A stretch of 29,194 nucleotides of DNA from Acidulodesulfobacterium_A sp049965795. Its GTDB lineage: Bacteria; SZUA-79; Acidulodesulfobacterales; Acidulodesulfobacteraceae. The notes beneath the pieces were generated by a model. That model was not told the origin of the DNA and ran no database searches. It saw only the letters and a program-made list of their open reading frames with translations. The position numbers were made by a program, and so were the translations under genes. Below, piece by piece: positions 22,934 through 29,194 of this stretch (position 1 is its first letter; the number at the start of each line of letters is the position of its first letter). The DNA lies in assembly GCA_049965795.1 (NCBI GenBank), contig JBMFVW010000021.1, forward strand, positions 1-29,194, written 5' to 3'.

Positions 22934-23095
22934 TTACTTTTTTGTAACCGGAGACTGCACTCCGTAACCCTGTTTTGCAGCTAAATATCCTGTAGTTCCC
23001 GCAAGCCCGCCGACTACAAGCAGCGCGCATCCGCTTAAAAAATTAATCGCAACTAAAAGTATAAATGCAAGAACCGCAAGTTTTATTTTTTTCAT
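22934..23095 (-). CDS. small lipoprotein, 53 residues
   Basis: A short gene that reads MKKIKLAVLAFILLVAINF, then the lipobox LSGC (lipidated Cys23), then ALLVVGGLAGTTGYLAAKQGYGV and a basic end. A strong GAGGAGG lies 8 nt upstream of the ATG, and the Lys-rich n-region, hydrophobic core and lipobox are textbook. These features make it a genuine gene despite its size. The glycine-rich GGLAGTTGYLAA resembles the start of small DUF3568-like lipoproteins, but the rest of that domain is missing. It may be a natural minimal form. It is co-oriented with pfkB (125 bp downstream) and divergent from purH. Confidence 0.8.
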   Translation of the reverse strand: MKKIKLAVLAFILLVAINFLSGCALLVVGGLAGTTGYLAAKQGYGVQSPVTKK

Positions 23096-23156
23096 TAAAT
23101 ATCCTCCTCAAGTCCACAATAAAATTATTATTTATATTGAAATAAATAATTAAAAT

Positions 23157-23199
23157 TAGTAGAATATAATAAATTTTTATCTATTCTACTATATATAAT
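23157..23199. promoter_or_regulatory. inverted repeat and TATAAT in front of purH
   Basis: The 10-bp perfect arms TAGTAGAATA (23157-23166) and TATTCTACTA (23182-23191) are separated by 15 bp. A TATAAT (23194-23199) lies 3 bp after the right arm, 39 nt upstream of the purH ATG. A second TATAAT overlaps the left arm (23165-23170). This is a plausible operator plus promoter for purH or the divergent lipoprotein gene. It does not match the E. coli PurR operator consensus. AT-rich chance pairing cannot be excluded. Confidence 0.4.
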
Positions 23200-23238
23200 A
23201 TTTTAAAATCAAATTAAAATAAAAAAGGTATTCGAATT

Positions 23239-24831
23239 ATGCAAAAAACCAAGTATGCCCTCATTTCCGTTTACGATAAAACAAAAATAACGGAACTTGC
23301 GACGCATTTAGAAATTGCCGGCTATACCGTAATAGCAACAGGAAATACTTATAAATTTTTAAAATCAGCAGGGATTACGAAATTAAAAAAAATCGAAGAA
23401 ATAACCGGTTTTCCGGAAATTTTGGACGGAAGGGTTAAAACATTGCATCCTGCCGTTTTCGGCGGCATATTATCCATAAGAAACAATGAAAGCCACAGGG
23501 ACGACCTGATAAAAAACGGAATAACCCCTATCGATTTCGTAATAGTAAACCTTTATCCTTTCAGGGAAATGAAAGACAAAGATATAACTTTCGACGAAAA
23601 ACTTGAATTTATCGACATAGGCGGTGTTTCGCTTTTGAGGGCGGCGGCAAAAAATTTTAAAGACGTGACGGTGGTAATTAACCCTTCATTTTACGAAGAT
23701 ATAATTAGTTTCCTAAAAAATAAAGAAAAAATCCCGCCGGAACTTAGAAAACTCTATGCGTATGAAACATTTAAACTAACTTCCGAATACGATTCGTCCA
23801 TAGCCGGATTATTAAATCAAGACGCTGAATCACAGTCTTCCGTCGTAAACTCGGATTTCTACAAAAAAGATACTGAAGAAATCAATATAAACATAAAAAA
23901 AATTTTTAATCTAAGGTACGGCGAAAACCCTCATCAAAAAGCGGCTTTTTATTCAAAAGACCGGTCGATGCCTTTTGAAAAAATTTCCGGCAAAGAAATA
24001 TCTTACAATAATTTATTGGACATAGATTCGGCGCTTGCAATTATTAAAGATTTTGAAGGAAATAAGAAAAAAGAATTTTTTTCTGCTATTATTAAGCATA
24101 CCAATCCATGCGGAGCCGCTTTAAGTTCCGTTTCACAAAAAGACGCCTTTTTAAAAGCGAGAAAAACCGACGAAGTTTCTTCTTACGGCGGTATAATAGT
24201 ATTCAATAAAAAATTAGATAAAGACACCGCATTTGAAATTAAACCTTTTTTCGTCGAAATAATACTTGCACCTGATTACGACAAAGAAGCCCTCAATATA
24301 ATCGAAACAAAAAAGAATACCATAATAATACGTTATGATAAGAAAATTACGGAAAATATTAAAGGGTATCCGTCTCTAAGAACGGCTTCCGGAGGAATAT
24401 TGATACAGGAAACCGACGATATATCGGACGATACGTCTAATTTTAAAACCGTAACCGGCGTTAAAATGCCGGAATCGGTATTATACGACCTTTTATTTGC
24501 CTGGAAAATAGCAAAACACGTTAAATCTAACGCTATAGTATATGCAAAGGACGGTTCAACCGCCGGTATAGGGGCAGGACAAATGTCTAGAATAGACAGT
24601 GCGGTATTTGCACGCGAAAAAATGAAAAATTCATACGGCGAAATAAAAAATTTCGTCATGGCATCCGACGGCTTTTTTCCGTTTAAAGATTCGGTCGAAT
24701 ATGCTGCGGAAATCGGCGTAAACGGGATAATACAGCCGGGAGGTTCTATCCGTGACGAAGAAGTCATAGAAGCGGCAAATAAATTTAATATTCCTATGAT
24801 TTTCACGGGAATAAGACATTTTAAACATTAA
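23239..24831 (+). CDS. purH: bifunctional AICAR transformylase/IMP cyclohydrolase
   Basis: PurH carries out the last two steps of de novo IMP synthesis. The 530-residue protein has an N-terminal cyclohydrolase domain (1-195: ALISVYDKTKI, KTLHPAVFGGIL at 67-78, DIGGVSLLRAAAKNF). The C-terminal transformylase contains LRYGENPHQKAAFY (225-238), the catalytic pair K286-H287 in IIKHTNPCGAA, and the family end GIIQPGGSIRDEEVI with FTGIRHFKH. Length and order are typical. AAGG lies about 10 nt upstream. It begins the plus-strand purine segment, 83 bp before purD. The gap contains an AAAGGGGACTGATT stretch that resembles half of a REP-like unit. Confidence 0.98.
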   Translation: MQKTKYALISVYDKTKITELATHLEIAGYTVIATGNTYKFLKSAGITKLKKIEEITGFPEILDGRVKTLHPAVFGGILSIRNNESHRDDLIKNGITPIDFVIVNLYPFREMKDKDITFDEKLEFIDIGGVSLLRAAAKNFKDVTVVINPSFYEDIISFLKNKEKIPPELRKLYAYETFKLTSEYDSSIAGLLNQDAESQSSVVNSDFYKKDTEEININIKKIFNLRYGENPHQKAAFYSKDRSMPFEKISGKEISYNNLLDIDSALAIIKDFEGNKKKEFFSAIIKHTNPCGAALSSVSQKDAFLKARKTDEVSSYGGIIVFNKKLDKDTAFEIKPFFVEIILAPDYDKEALNIIETKKNTIIIRYDKKITENIKGYPSLRTASGGILIQETDDISDDTSNFKTVTGVKMPESVLYDLLFAWKIAKHVKSNAIVYAKDGSTAGIGAGQMSRIDSAVFAREKMKNSYGEIKNFVMASDGFFPFKDSVEYAAEIGVNGIIQPGGSIRDEEVIEAANKFNIPMIFTGIRHFKH

Positions 24832-24914
24832 GTAATAATGAGGATAGAGAAAAGGGGACTGATTTTTTTTATTTCAGCAATGAAATAATCAAACAGTTCT
24901 AAGAAAATAAAAAA

Positions 24915-26198
24915 ATGAAAATATTAATAATAGGTTCGGGCGGCAGGGAAAATGCTATAGCTTACGCCGTTAAAAAATCAAAAATAGAAGCCAAGATTTA
25001 CTGCGCGCCGGGAAACGGCGGAACGGAAGATATAGCCGTTAACGTCCCTATTAAGCAGGACGATGTAAAAGGGCTTTTGGACTTTGCTTTAAAAAATAAA
25101 ATAGATTTAACAGTAACAGGTCCTGAAATTCCTTTGTCGCTCGGTATTGTCGATGAATTCACGGCGGCAGGACTTAAAATATTCGGTCCCAATAAAAAAG
25201 CTTCGCTTTTAGAGTCGTCTAAAAAATTTGCCAAAGATTTTCTTAAAAAATATAATATTAAAACCGCAGGATACGAATCTTTCGACGATTTAAGCGATGC
25301 GGAAAATTACGTTAAAAACAATACGCATCCATTAGTTATCAAAGCAAGCGGACTTGCGGCAGGAAAAGGCGTTTTTATTTCAAAAGACGCCGAAGAGTCC
25401 AAAAAAATTCTTAACTCTATATTTATCGGCAAGATATTCGGCAAAAGCGGAGATACGGTAGTCATAGAAGATTATTTAGACGGGTTTGAACTTTCCTATA
25501 TGATAGTTACCGACGGAATATCGTATAAACCGCTAATTACGAGCATGGATTACAAGAAAATAGGAGAAGGAGATACCGGCGAAAATACCGGCGGCATGGG
25601 TGCTATTACCCCAAACCCTTATGTTTCCGAAGATTTAATAAACAAAATAAACAAAAACGTGATAGAACCGTCTCTGGAAGGATTAAAAAAAGAAGGGATA
25701 AAATATAAAGGGATACTTTACGCCGGACTTATGATCAAGGGCGACGATATTTTCGTTCTGGAATATAACGTAAGATTCGGAGATCCGGAAACTCAGGCTA
25801 TACTTATAAGGCTTGAATCCGATATTATAGAACTGTTTTTAAGCGTGATAAACGAAAATCTAAAAGACTACGATCTCATTTTCGACAATAAAGATTCCTT
25901 ATGTCTCGTTCTTGCTTCCGGCGGTTATCCTAAAGATTATAAAACCGGATATGTAATAACTTTCGATAAAAAACTCCATAATTCCGGACTTGTCGATAAA
26001 AACGCCGCAGAATACTATATTTTTCACGCCGGAACAAAAAAAACCGGCGGACAATACTTAACGGACGGCGGCAGGGTTTTAAACATCTGCGCAAAAGGAG
26101 AAGGAAAAGAGATAATAAAAGCAGTTTACGACATTGCAAAAATGATTGATTTTAAAGATAAATACTACAGAAAAGACATAGGCAAAACTTTCAATTAA
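24915..26198 (+). CDS. purD: phosphoribosylamine-glycine ligase (GAR synthetase)
   Basis: PurD joins glycine to phosphoribosylamine with ATP, the second step of purine synthesis. The 427-residue ATP-grasp enzyme shows GSGGRENAIA (7-16), VTGPEIPLSLG (67-77), IKASGLAAGKGVFIS (142-156), GENTGGMGAITP (222-233) and EYNVRFGDPETQ (283-294), all characteristic. It is complete and co-directional with purH. The ATG has no strong Shine-Dalgarno sequence, only an A-rich leader. It is followed by the foldback element at 26222-26308. Confidence 0.98.
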   Translation: MKILIIGSGGRENAIAYAVKKSKIEAKIYCAPGNGGTEDIAVNVPIKQDDVKGLLDFALKNKIDLTVTGPEIPLSLGIVDEFTAAGLKIFGPNKKASLLESSKKFAKDFLKKYNIKTAGYESFDDLSDAENYVKNNTHPLVIKASGLAAGKGVFISKDAEESKKILNSIFIGKIFGKSGDTVVIEDYLDGFELSYMIVTDGISYKPLITSMDYKKIGEGDTGENTGGMGAITPNPYVSEDLINKINKNVIEPSLEGLKKEGIKYKGILYAGLMIKGDDIFVLEYNVRFGDPETQAILIRLESDIIELFLSVINENLKDYDLIFDNKDSLCLVLASGGYPKDYKTGYVITFDKKLHNSGLVDKNAAEYYIFHAGTKKTGGQYLTDGGRVLNICAKGEGKEIIKAVYDIAKMIDFKDKYYRKDIGKTFN

Positions 26199-26221
26199 TT
26201 TTTTTTAATATCATAAAATAT

Positions 26222-26308
26222 ACCTTAATCCTGCAATAGAAAATATTTATGGATTTTTTGCTTAATTAAGGCAAGTAAGTAGATAACTTGCTATTGCAGG
26301 ATTAAGGT
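26222..26308. repeat. foldback (MITE-like) element, copy C
   Basis: The 18-bp perfect terminal inverted repeats ACCTTAATCCTGCAATAG (26222-26239) and CTATTGCAGGATTAAGGT (26291-26308) enclose 51 bp. Just outside, the left end reads TATACC and the right end (complement) TATAACC. The same one-base asymmetry is seen at copy B, and the arms likewise end in ATAG inside. The arm sequence otherwise differs from copies A and B, so kinship is suggestive only. It has no coding capacity and lies 23 bp after the purD stop, so it could also work as an RNA hairpin at the transcript end. Confidence 0.7.
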
Positions 26309-26370
26309 TATACAACAAAAATTGCATATAGAATTTATAAAACTGAATTAAATATTTAAATTAAATATTT

Positions 26371-26859
26371 ATGCCTTTAATTAAAATAAAACCCAAGATT
26401 TTGCTTAATCTTTTAATAAGCATTTTAACCGGCGTTTTTGCGCAGTTGTCTATGAAATACGGAATGATGAAAATTAAAGGTTCCGCCGGAAATTTAAGCG
26501 GCAAAAGCTCAGTTTCGTCATTGCCGGCGCATTCATTAAAATACAAAAAATACGCATTCATATTAAAAGCCGTAAAGATATTGACCGTTATATTTATGAA
26601 CAAATTTGTTATAGCGGGAATAGCTCTGTATTTGATATCTATGTTTTTCTGGATAAAAACGCTTTCTAAAATCGATCTTTCGGTAGCATATCCTTTCGTC
26701 AGTATCGGCGTCGTACTTACGGTTATACTTGCCGCCGTTGCGCTTAACGAGCCGGTTCCTTTGATGCGATGGGTCGGGATATTTGTTACTCTTTGCGGTG
26801 TTTACGTCATAGTTTCATCTCACGAAGACGGCGAAAATCATAAAAACGAAGAAAAATAA
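26371..26859 (+). CDS. small EamA/DMT-type four-helix membrane protein
   Basis: The 162-residue protein has one membrane segment at 10-30 (LLNLLISILTGVFAQLSMKYG), a hydrophilic Ser/Lys-rich segment (about 33-75), then three more at about 78-96, 105-125 and 131-149. The last half (IALYLISMFFWIKTL, LSVAYPFVSIGVVLT, NEPVPLMRWVGIFVTLCGVYVI) is typical of small EamA/SMR-like transporters. These include the ArnE/ArnF type that flips undecaprenyl-linked aminosugars. The long loop after helix 1 is unusual for an SMR protein, which would be about 105-115 residues. It is probably one half of a homo- or heterodimer. The substrate is unknown. The ATG lacks a Shine-Dalgarno sequence. Confidence 0.75.
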   Translation: MPLIKIKPKILLNLLISILTGVFAQLSMKYGMMKIKGSAGNLSGKSSVSSLPAHSLKYKKYAFILKAVKILTVIFMNKFVIAGIALYLISMFFWIKTLSKIDLSVAYPFVSIGVVLTVILAAVALNEPVPLMRWVGIFVTLCGVYVIVSSHEDGENHKNEEK

Positions 26860-26893
26860 TTTAAAACAAACAAAGCTGTAAATTTTTAAATAA

Positions 26894-26930
26894 ATTATAA
26901 AGTATAAATATTATAAAGTATAAAGTATGG
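26894..26930 (+). repeat. short tandem repeat abutting the tsaC start
   Basis: ATTATAAAGTATAAA occurs twice (26894-26908 and 26910-26924), and a third AAAGTAT partly overlaps the tsaC ATG at 26927. This may be simple AT-rich slippage. Copy number could change start-codon spacing, but no Shine-Dalgarno sequence is involved. Confidence 0.6.
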
Positions 26931-27592
26931 TAAAAATTTATGAATTCGACGTATTGACGGACAAAGACTATGATTTAATTAAAGAGCATCTTCAAAATTC
27001 CGGCATAATAATATATCCGACCGAAACATCTTACGCAATAGGCGGAAACGCTTTGGACGACAATGCGGTAAAAAAAATCTACGGTTTTAAAGACCGGAAT
27101 TTTAAAAAACCGCTTCCGGTTTTGGTTAAAGATTTAAAAATGCTTGTAGATGTTGCAGAGTTAAAGAGGCCGGAAGAAAATTTAATATCTAAATTTTGGC
27201 CTGGACCTCTTACGATTATCTTTAAGTTAAAGAAAAATATATTTTCAAAGAATTATTTATTTACCGGAGGATCAGACTCTATCGCAGCAAGAATTTCTCC
27301 TCATACGTTCGCAGAAAAAATTTTCGAGAAAATAGATTTTCCTCTGATTTCTACCAGTGCCAATTCATCCGGTAAAGACAGTTTTTCGGATTTCAACGAA
27401 CTTAATAAAATATTTTTATCAAGTATTACCGAAAAAGACGGCGCAAATATTTTAGCTATAAATGCCGGGGAGCTTGCAGGCGGCTCTTCTACTATAATAA
27501 AATTATTAAAGAACGGTAAAAATATAGAAGTCGTAAGAGAAGGAGAAAATAATATCAAAAAAAGGCTTATGTGCTCGATTAAAAATAAATAA
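26927..27592 (+). CDS. tsaC: L-threonylcarbamoyladenylate synthase (Sua5/YrdC/TsaC family)
   Basis: TsaC makes threonylcarbamoyl-AMP from threonine, bicarbonate and ATP for t6A modification of ANN-decoding tRNAs. The 221-residue YrdC-fold protein shows IIIYPTETSYAIGGNA (27-42), KIYGFKDRNFKKPLPVLV (50-67), KFWPGPLTIIFKL (89-101), SIAARISPH (118-126) and FPLISTSANSSG (138-149), which are the substrate-binding blocks. It is the short form without the Sua5 C-terminal domain. It is 33 bp upstream of mtnP and co-directional. Confidence 0.94.
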   Translation: MVKIYEFDVLTDKDYDLIKEHLQNSGIIIYPTETSYAIGGNALDDNAVKKIYGFKDRNFKKPLPVLVKDLKMLVDVAELKRPEENLISKFWPGPLTIIFKLKKNIFSKNYLFTGGSDSIAARISPHTFAEKIFEKIDFPLISTSANSSGKDSFSDFNELNKIFLSSITEKDGANILAINAGELAGGSSTIIKLLKNGKNIEVVREGENNIKKRLMCSIKNK

Positions 27593-27625
27593 AAAACTAA
27601 ATAATAAAGTTAAAGGGGTAAAAAT

Positions 27626-28513
27626 ATGAAAAACGGCGAAAATTCTGAAAACAAAACGGATATTCTTGGAATAATAGGCGGAAGCGGATTATATCAAATG
27701 GAAGGATTGACTAACATCAGAGAAGAATCGGTAGATACGCCTTTCGGAAGCCCTTCCGACAAGCTGGTATTCGGAGAAATAAACGGCAAGAAATTAGTTT
27801 TTTTGCCGAGACACGGAAAGGGGCACAGAATTCTGCCGTCGGAAATAAATTATGCCGCCAACATATACGCACTGAAAGTTTCCGGAGTAAAAAAAGTCAT
27901 TTCGGTCAGCGCCGTAGGAAGCCTTAAAAAAGAGATAAAACCTGGAGATATGGTTATAGTTGACCAATTTTTCGATTTTACAAAAAACAGAAAAAGTACT
28001 TTTTTCGGAAACGGCATAGTCGCACATGTTTCTATGGCGGAACCGGTCTGCCCCTGCCTGCGCAAAATACTGATAGAATCATGCAAAAATCTTAACGTCG
28101 CCTGCCATGAAGGAGGTTCTTATATATGCATAGAAGGACCTCAATTTTCCACGAAAGCTGAGTCTTTTTTTTATAAAAATAACGGTTTTGACGTTATCGG
28201 CATGACTAACGCTACGGAAGCCAAGTTTGCTAAAGAAGCCGAATTATGCTACGCGACGATAGCTATGGCTACAGATTACGACTGCTGGCACGAAGAAGAA
28301 GAAAATGTAACCGCCGATATGATTATTAAAATTCTTCTCGAAAATGCGGAAAAAGCCAAGAAAATTATTAAAGAATCCGCGTCTAAAATAGACTTTGATA
28401 AAAACGGTTTATGCTCCTGCGGTTCGTCGTTGCGGCAAGCCGTAGTAACGGCAAAAAAAGACGTTCCTGACGAAACTTTAAAAAAATTGTCTATATTTAA
28501 TTTATACGATTAA
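27626..28513 (+). CDS. mtnP: 5'-methylthioadenosine phosphorylase
   Basis: MtnP cleaves methylthioadenosine (from polyamine or SAM chemistry) to adenine and methylthioribose-1-phosphate. The 295-residue protein shows the phosphate loop IIGGSGLY (16-23), PFGSPSDKL (39-47), FLPRHGKGHRILP (59-71), and SAVGSLKKEIKPGDMVIVDQ. It also has YICIEGPQFSTKAES (166-180), IGMTNATEAKFAKEAELCYA (191-210), and ATDYDCWH (215-222) with the adenine-preferring Asp pair. This pattern favours adenine nucleosides over guanine/hypoxanthine (PNP), though a broader 6-oxo activity is possible. AAAGGGG precedes the ATG. It sits before purE, consistent with purine salvage feeding the same pool. Confidence 0.93.
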   Translation: MKNGENSENKTDILGIIGGSGLYQMEGLTNIREESVDTPFGSPSDKLVFGEINGKKLVFLPRHGKGHRILPSEINYAANIYALKVSGVKKVISVSAVGSLKKEIKPGDMVIVDQFFDFTKNRKSTFFGNGIVAHVSMAEPVCPCLRKILIESCKNLNVACHEGGSYICIEGPQFSTKAESFFYKNNGFDVIGMTNATEAKFAKEAELCYATIAMATDYDCWHEEEENVTADMIIKILLENAEKAKKIIKESASKIDFDKNGLCSCGSSLRQAVVTAKKDVPDETLKKLSIFNLYD

Positions 28514-28579
28514 TATTATAAAATTCATAAATTATTTTTTAACGGCAGATTTATTAATAAAAAATCACCAATGGCTTAT

Positions 28580-28654
28580 ACCCAAAATTGCCGATAGAAA
28601 CTTTAAAGTTCGATAAAATAAGGATATCACCTTTTCCTATCGGCAATTTTGGGT
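28580..28654 (-). repeat. foldback (MITE-like) element, copy B
   Basis: The 18-bp perfect inverted repeats ACCCAAAATTGCCGATAG (28580-28597) and the complement at 28637-28654 enclose only 39 bp. Weaker pairing extends to about 28574-28660 (24-nt arms with 3 mismatches). Read on the minus strand it matches copy A end to end, except that copy A has about 70 extra central bases, the nested unit. The centre here is AAGGTGATATCCTT. It lies between mtnP and purE. Confidence 0.8.
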
Positions 28655-28712
28655 TATAGCTAAAAATTAACTATAATTTAATTTTAAATATATAATATAG
28701 GAGATTAACTTT

Positions 28713-29194
28713 ATGGACGTTTTAATTTTAACCGGTTCAAAAAACGATTTAGCCGATATAGAAAACGCCTCTCAAACTCTTAAAAAATTCGGAATTTCCT
28801 ACGAAATGCATGTCTCGTCGGCGCACAGAACTTTAAAAAGAACTGTAGAACTTGTAGAATCTGCGGAAAAAAATGGTGCAAAAGTTATAATAGCAGCTGC
28901 AGGAATGAGCGCACATCTCCCCGGAGTCGTCGCTGCGATGACTATTCTTCCCGTAATAGGCGTTCCGCTTAATGCTTCAGCACTGAACGGTTTAGACAGT
29001 CTTATGTCTATTGTTCAGATGCCTGGAGGGATACCGGTCGCTACCACGGCAATAGGCAAAAGCGGCTGCGTCAACGCCGCACTTTTAGCTGTATCTATTC
29101 TAGCATTGTCAGACAACGCTCTGTCCGAAAAATTAAAACAATACAGGAAAGATATGGCGGAATCCGTAATTAAAGCAGACGAAGAGATAAATAA
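28713..29194 (+). CDS. purE: N5-carboxyaminoimidazole ribonucleotide mutase, 3' end beyond window
   Basis: PurE interconverts N5-CAIR and CAIR in purine synthesis (class I), or carboxylates AIR. The readable 160 residues show ILTGSKNDL (5-13), SSAHRTLKRT (35-44), AAAGMSAHLPGVVAAM (61-76), PVIGVPL (80-86), MPGGIPVATTAIG (103-115) and NAALLAVSILAL (121-132). These are typical of class I PurE, which is about 160-170 aa, so only a few residues should be missing. The first motif reads GSKND where most PurE proteins have GSxSD. AGGAG lies 9 nt upstream of the ATG, and TATAAT boxes occur at 28672 and 28691. purK is not visible in the window. Confidence 0.95.
   Translation, partial: MDVLILTGSKNDLADIENASQTLKKFGISYEMHVSSAHRTLKRTVELVESAEKNGAKVIIAAAGMSAHLPGVVAAMTILPVIGVPLNASALNGLDSLMSIVQMPGGIPVATTAIGKSGCVNAALLAVSILALSDNALSEKLKQYRKDMAESVIKADEEIN

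Noticed and set aside
22842..23030. Minus-strand frame of 62 codons with several early Cys and Arg
   Set aside because: It overlaps the small lipoprotein gene in another frame. That gene has a strong Shine-Dalgarno sequence, signal peptide and lipobox; this frame has none.

Overview
The window is a low-GC (roughly one third G+C), densely coded bacterial chromosome segment with housekeeping content. It holds about 25 protein genes, two tRNAs and a tmRNA, plus one 100-N scaffold gap (3162-3261). Several features point to a Gram-negative, deltaproteobacteria-like lineage. These are TatC, a RodZ-type protein, CheZ, three lipobox or signal-anchored envelope proteins, the gene orders holB-ricT-metG-tatD and queA-tgt-yajC-secD-secF-recJ, a TatD/radical-SAM fusion, and a tmRNA tag ending in YDYALAA. 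The exact taxon is an inference. The very low GC would fit an uncultured group such as the acid-mine Sva0485-like clade, but nothing here proves it.

Layout. 1-3.1 kb, all minus: tRNA-Thr(CGU), two Roadblock/LC7-type proteins in tandem, tRNA-Glu(UUC), an isolated CheZ phosphatase, and a TlpA/ResA-like thioredoxin. 3.2-4.2 kb: scaffold gap, then the trans-translation pair smpB and ssrA. 4.3-10.5 kb, minus: a probable operon holB > ricT > metG > tatD-rSAM > yhaM, covering replication clamp loading, RNA processing, Met-tRNA charging and RNA turnover. 10.6-17.8 kb, plus: queA-tgt (queuosine), yajC-secD-secF (Sec translocase accessory complex) and recJ. 17.8-23.1 kb, mostly minus: tatC, tusA, a duplicated membrane protein (plus), a RodZ-like protein, a TPR lipoprotein, a PfkB kinase and a 53-residue lipoprotein. 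23.2-29.2 kb, plus: purine genes purH, purD and purE (cut by the window end), interleaved with a small DMT-type membrane protein, tsaC (t6A synthesis) and mtnP (methylthioadenosine salvage).

The most unusual content is intergenic. Three foldback (MITE-like) elements lie at 18914-19056, 26222-26308 and 28580-28654. The first and last are the same element in opposite orientations. The 18.9 kb copy carries a second inverted-repeat element nested inside it, and the 28.6 kb copy lacks that element. The 26.2 kb element has different arms but shares the one-base asymmetry at its ends. A second class of GTGACAGAATT-type palindromes occurs at 18765-18799 (a perfect 35 bp palindrome) and 4332-4436, where the repeat supplies the stop codon of yhaM. 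No phage, CRISPR, transposase gene or defence island was seen.
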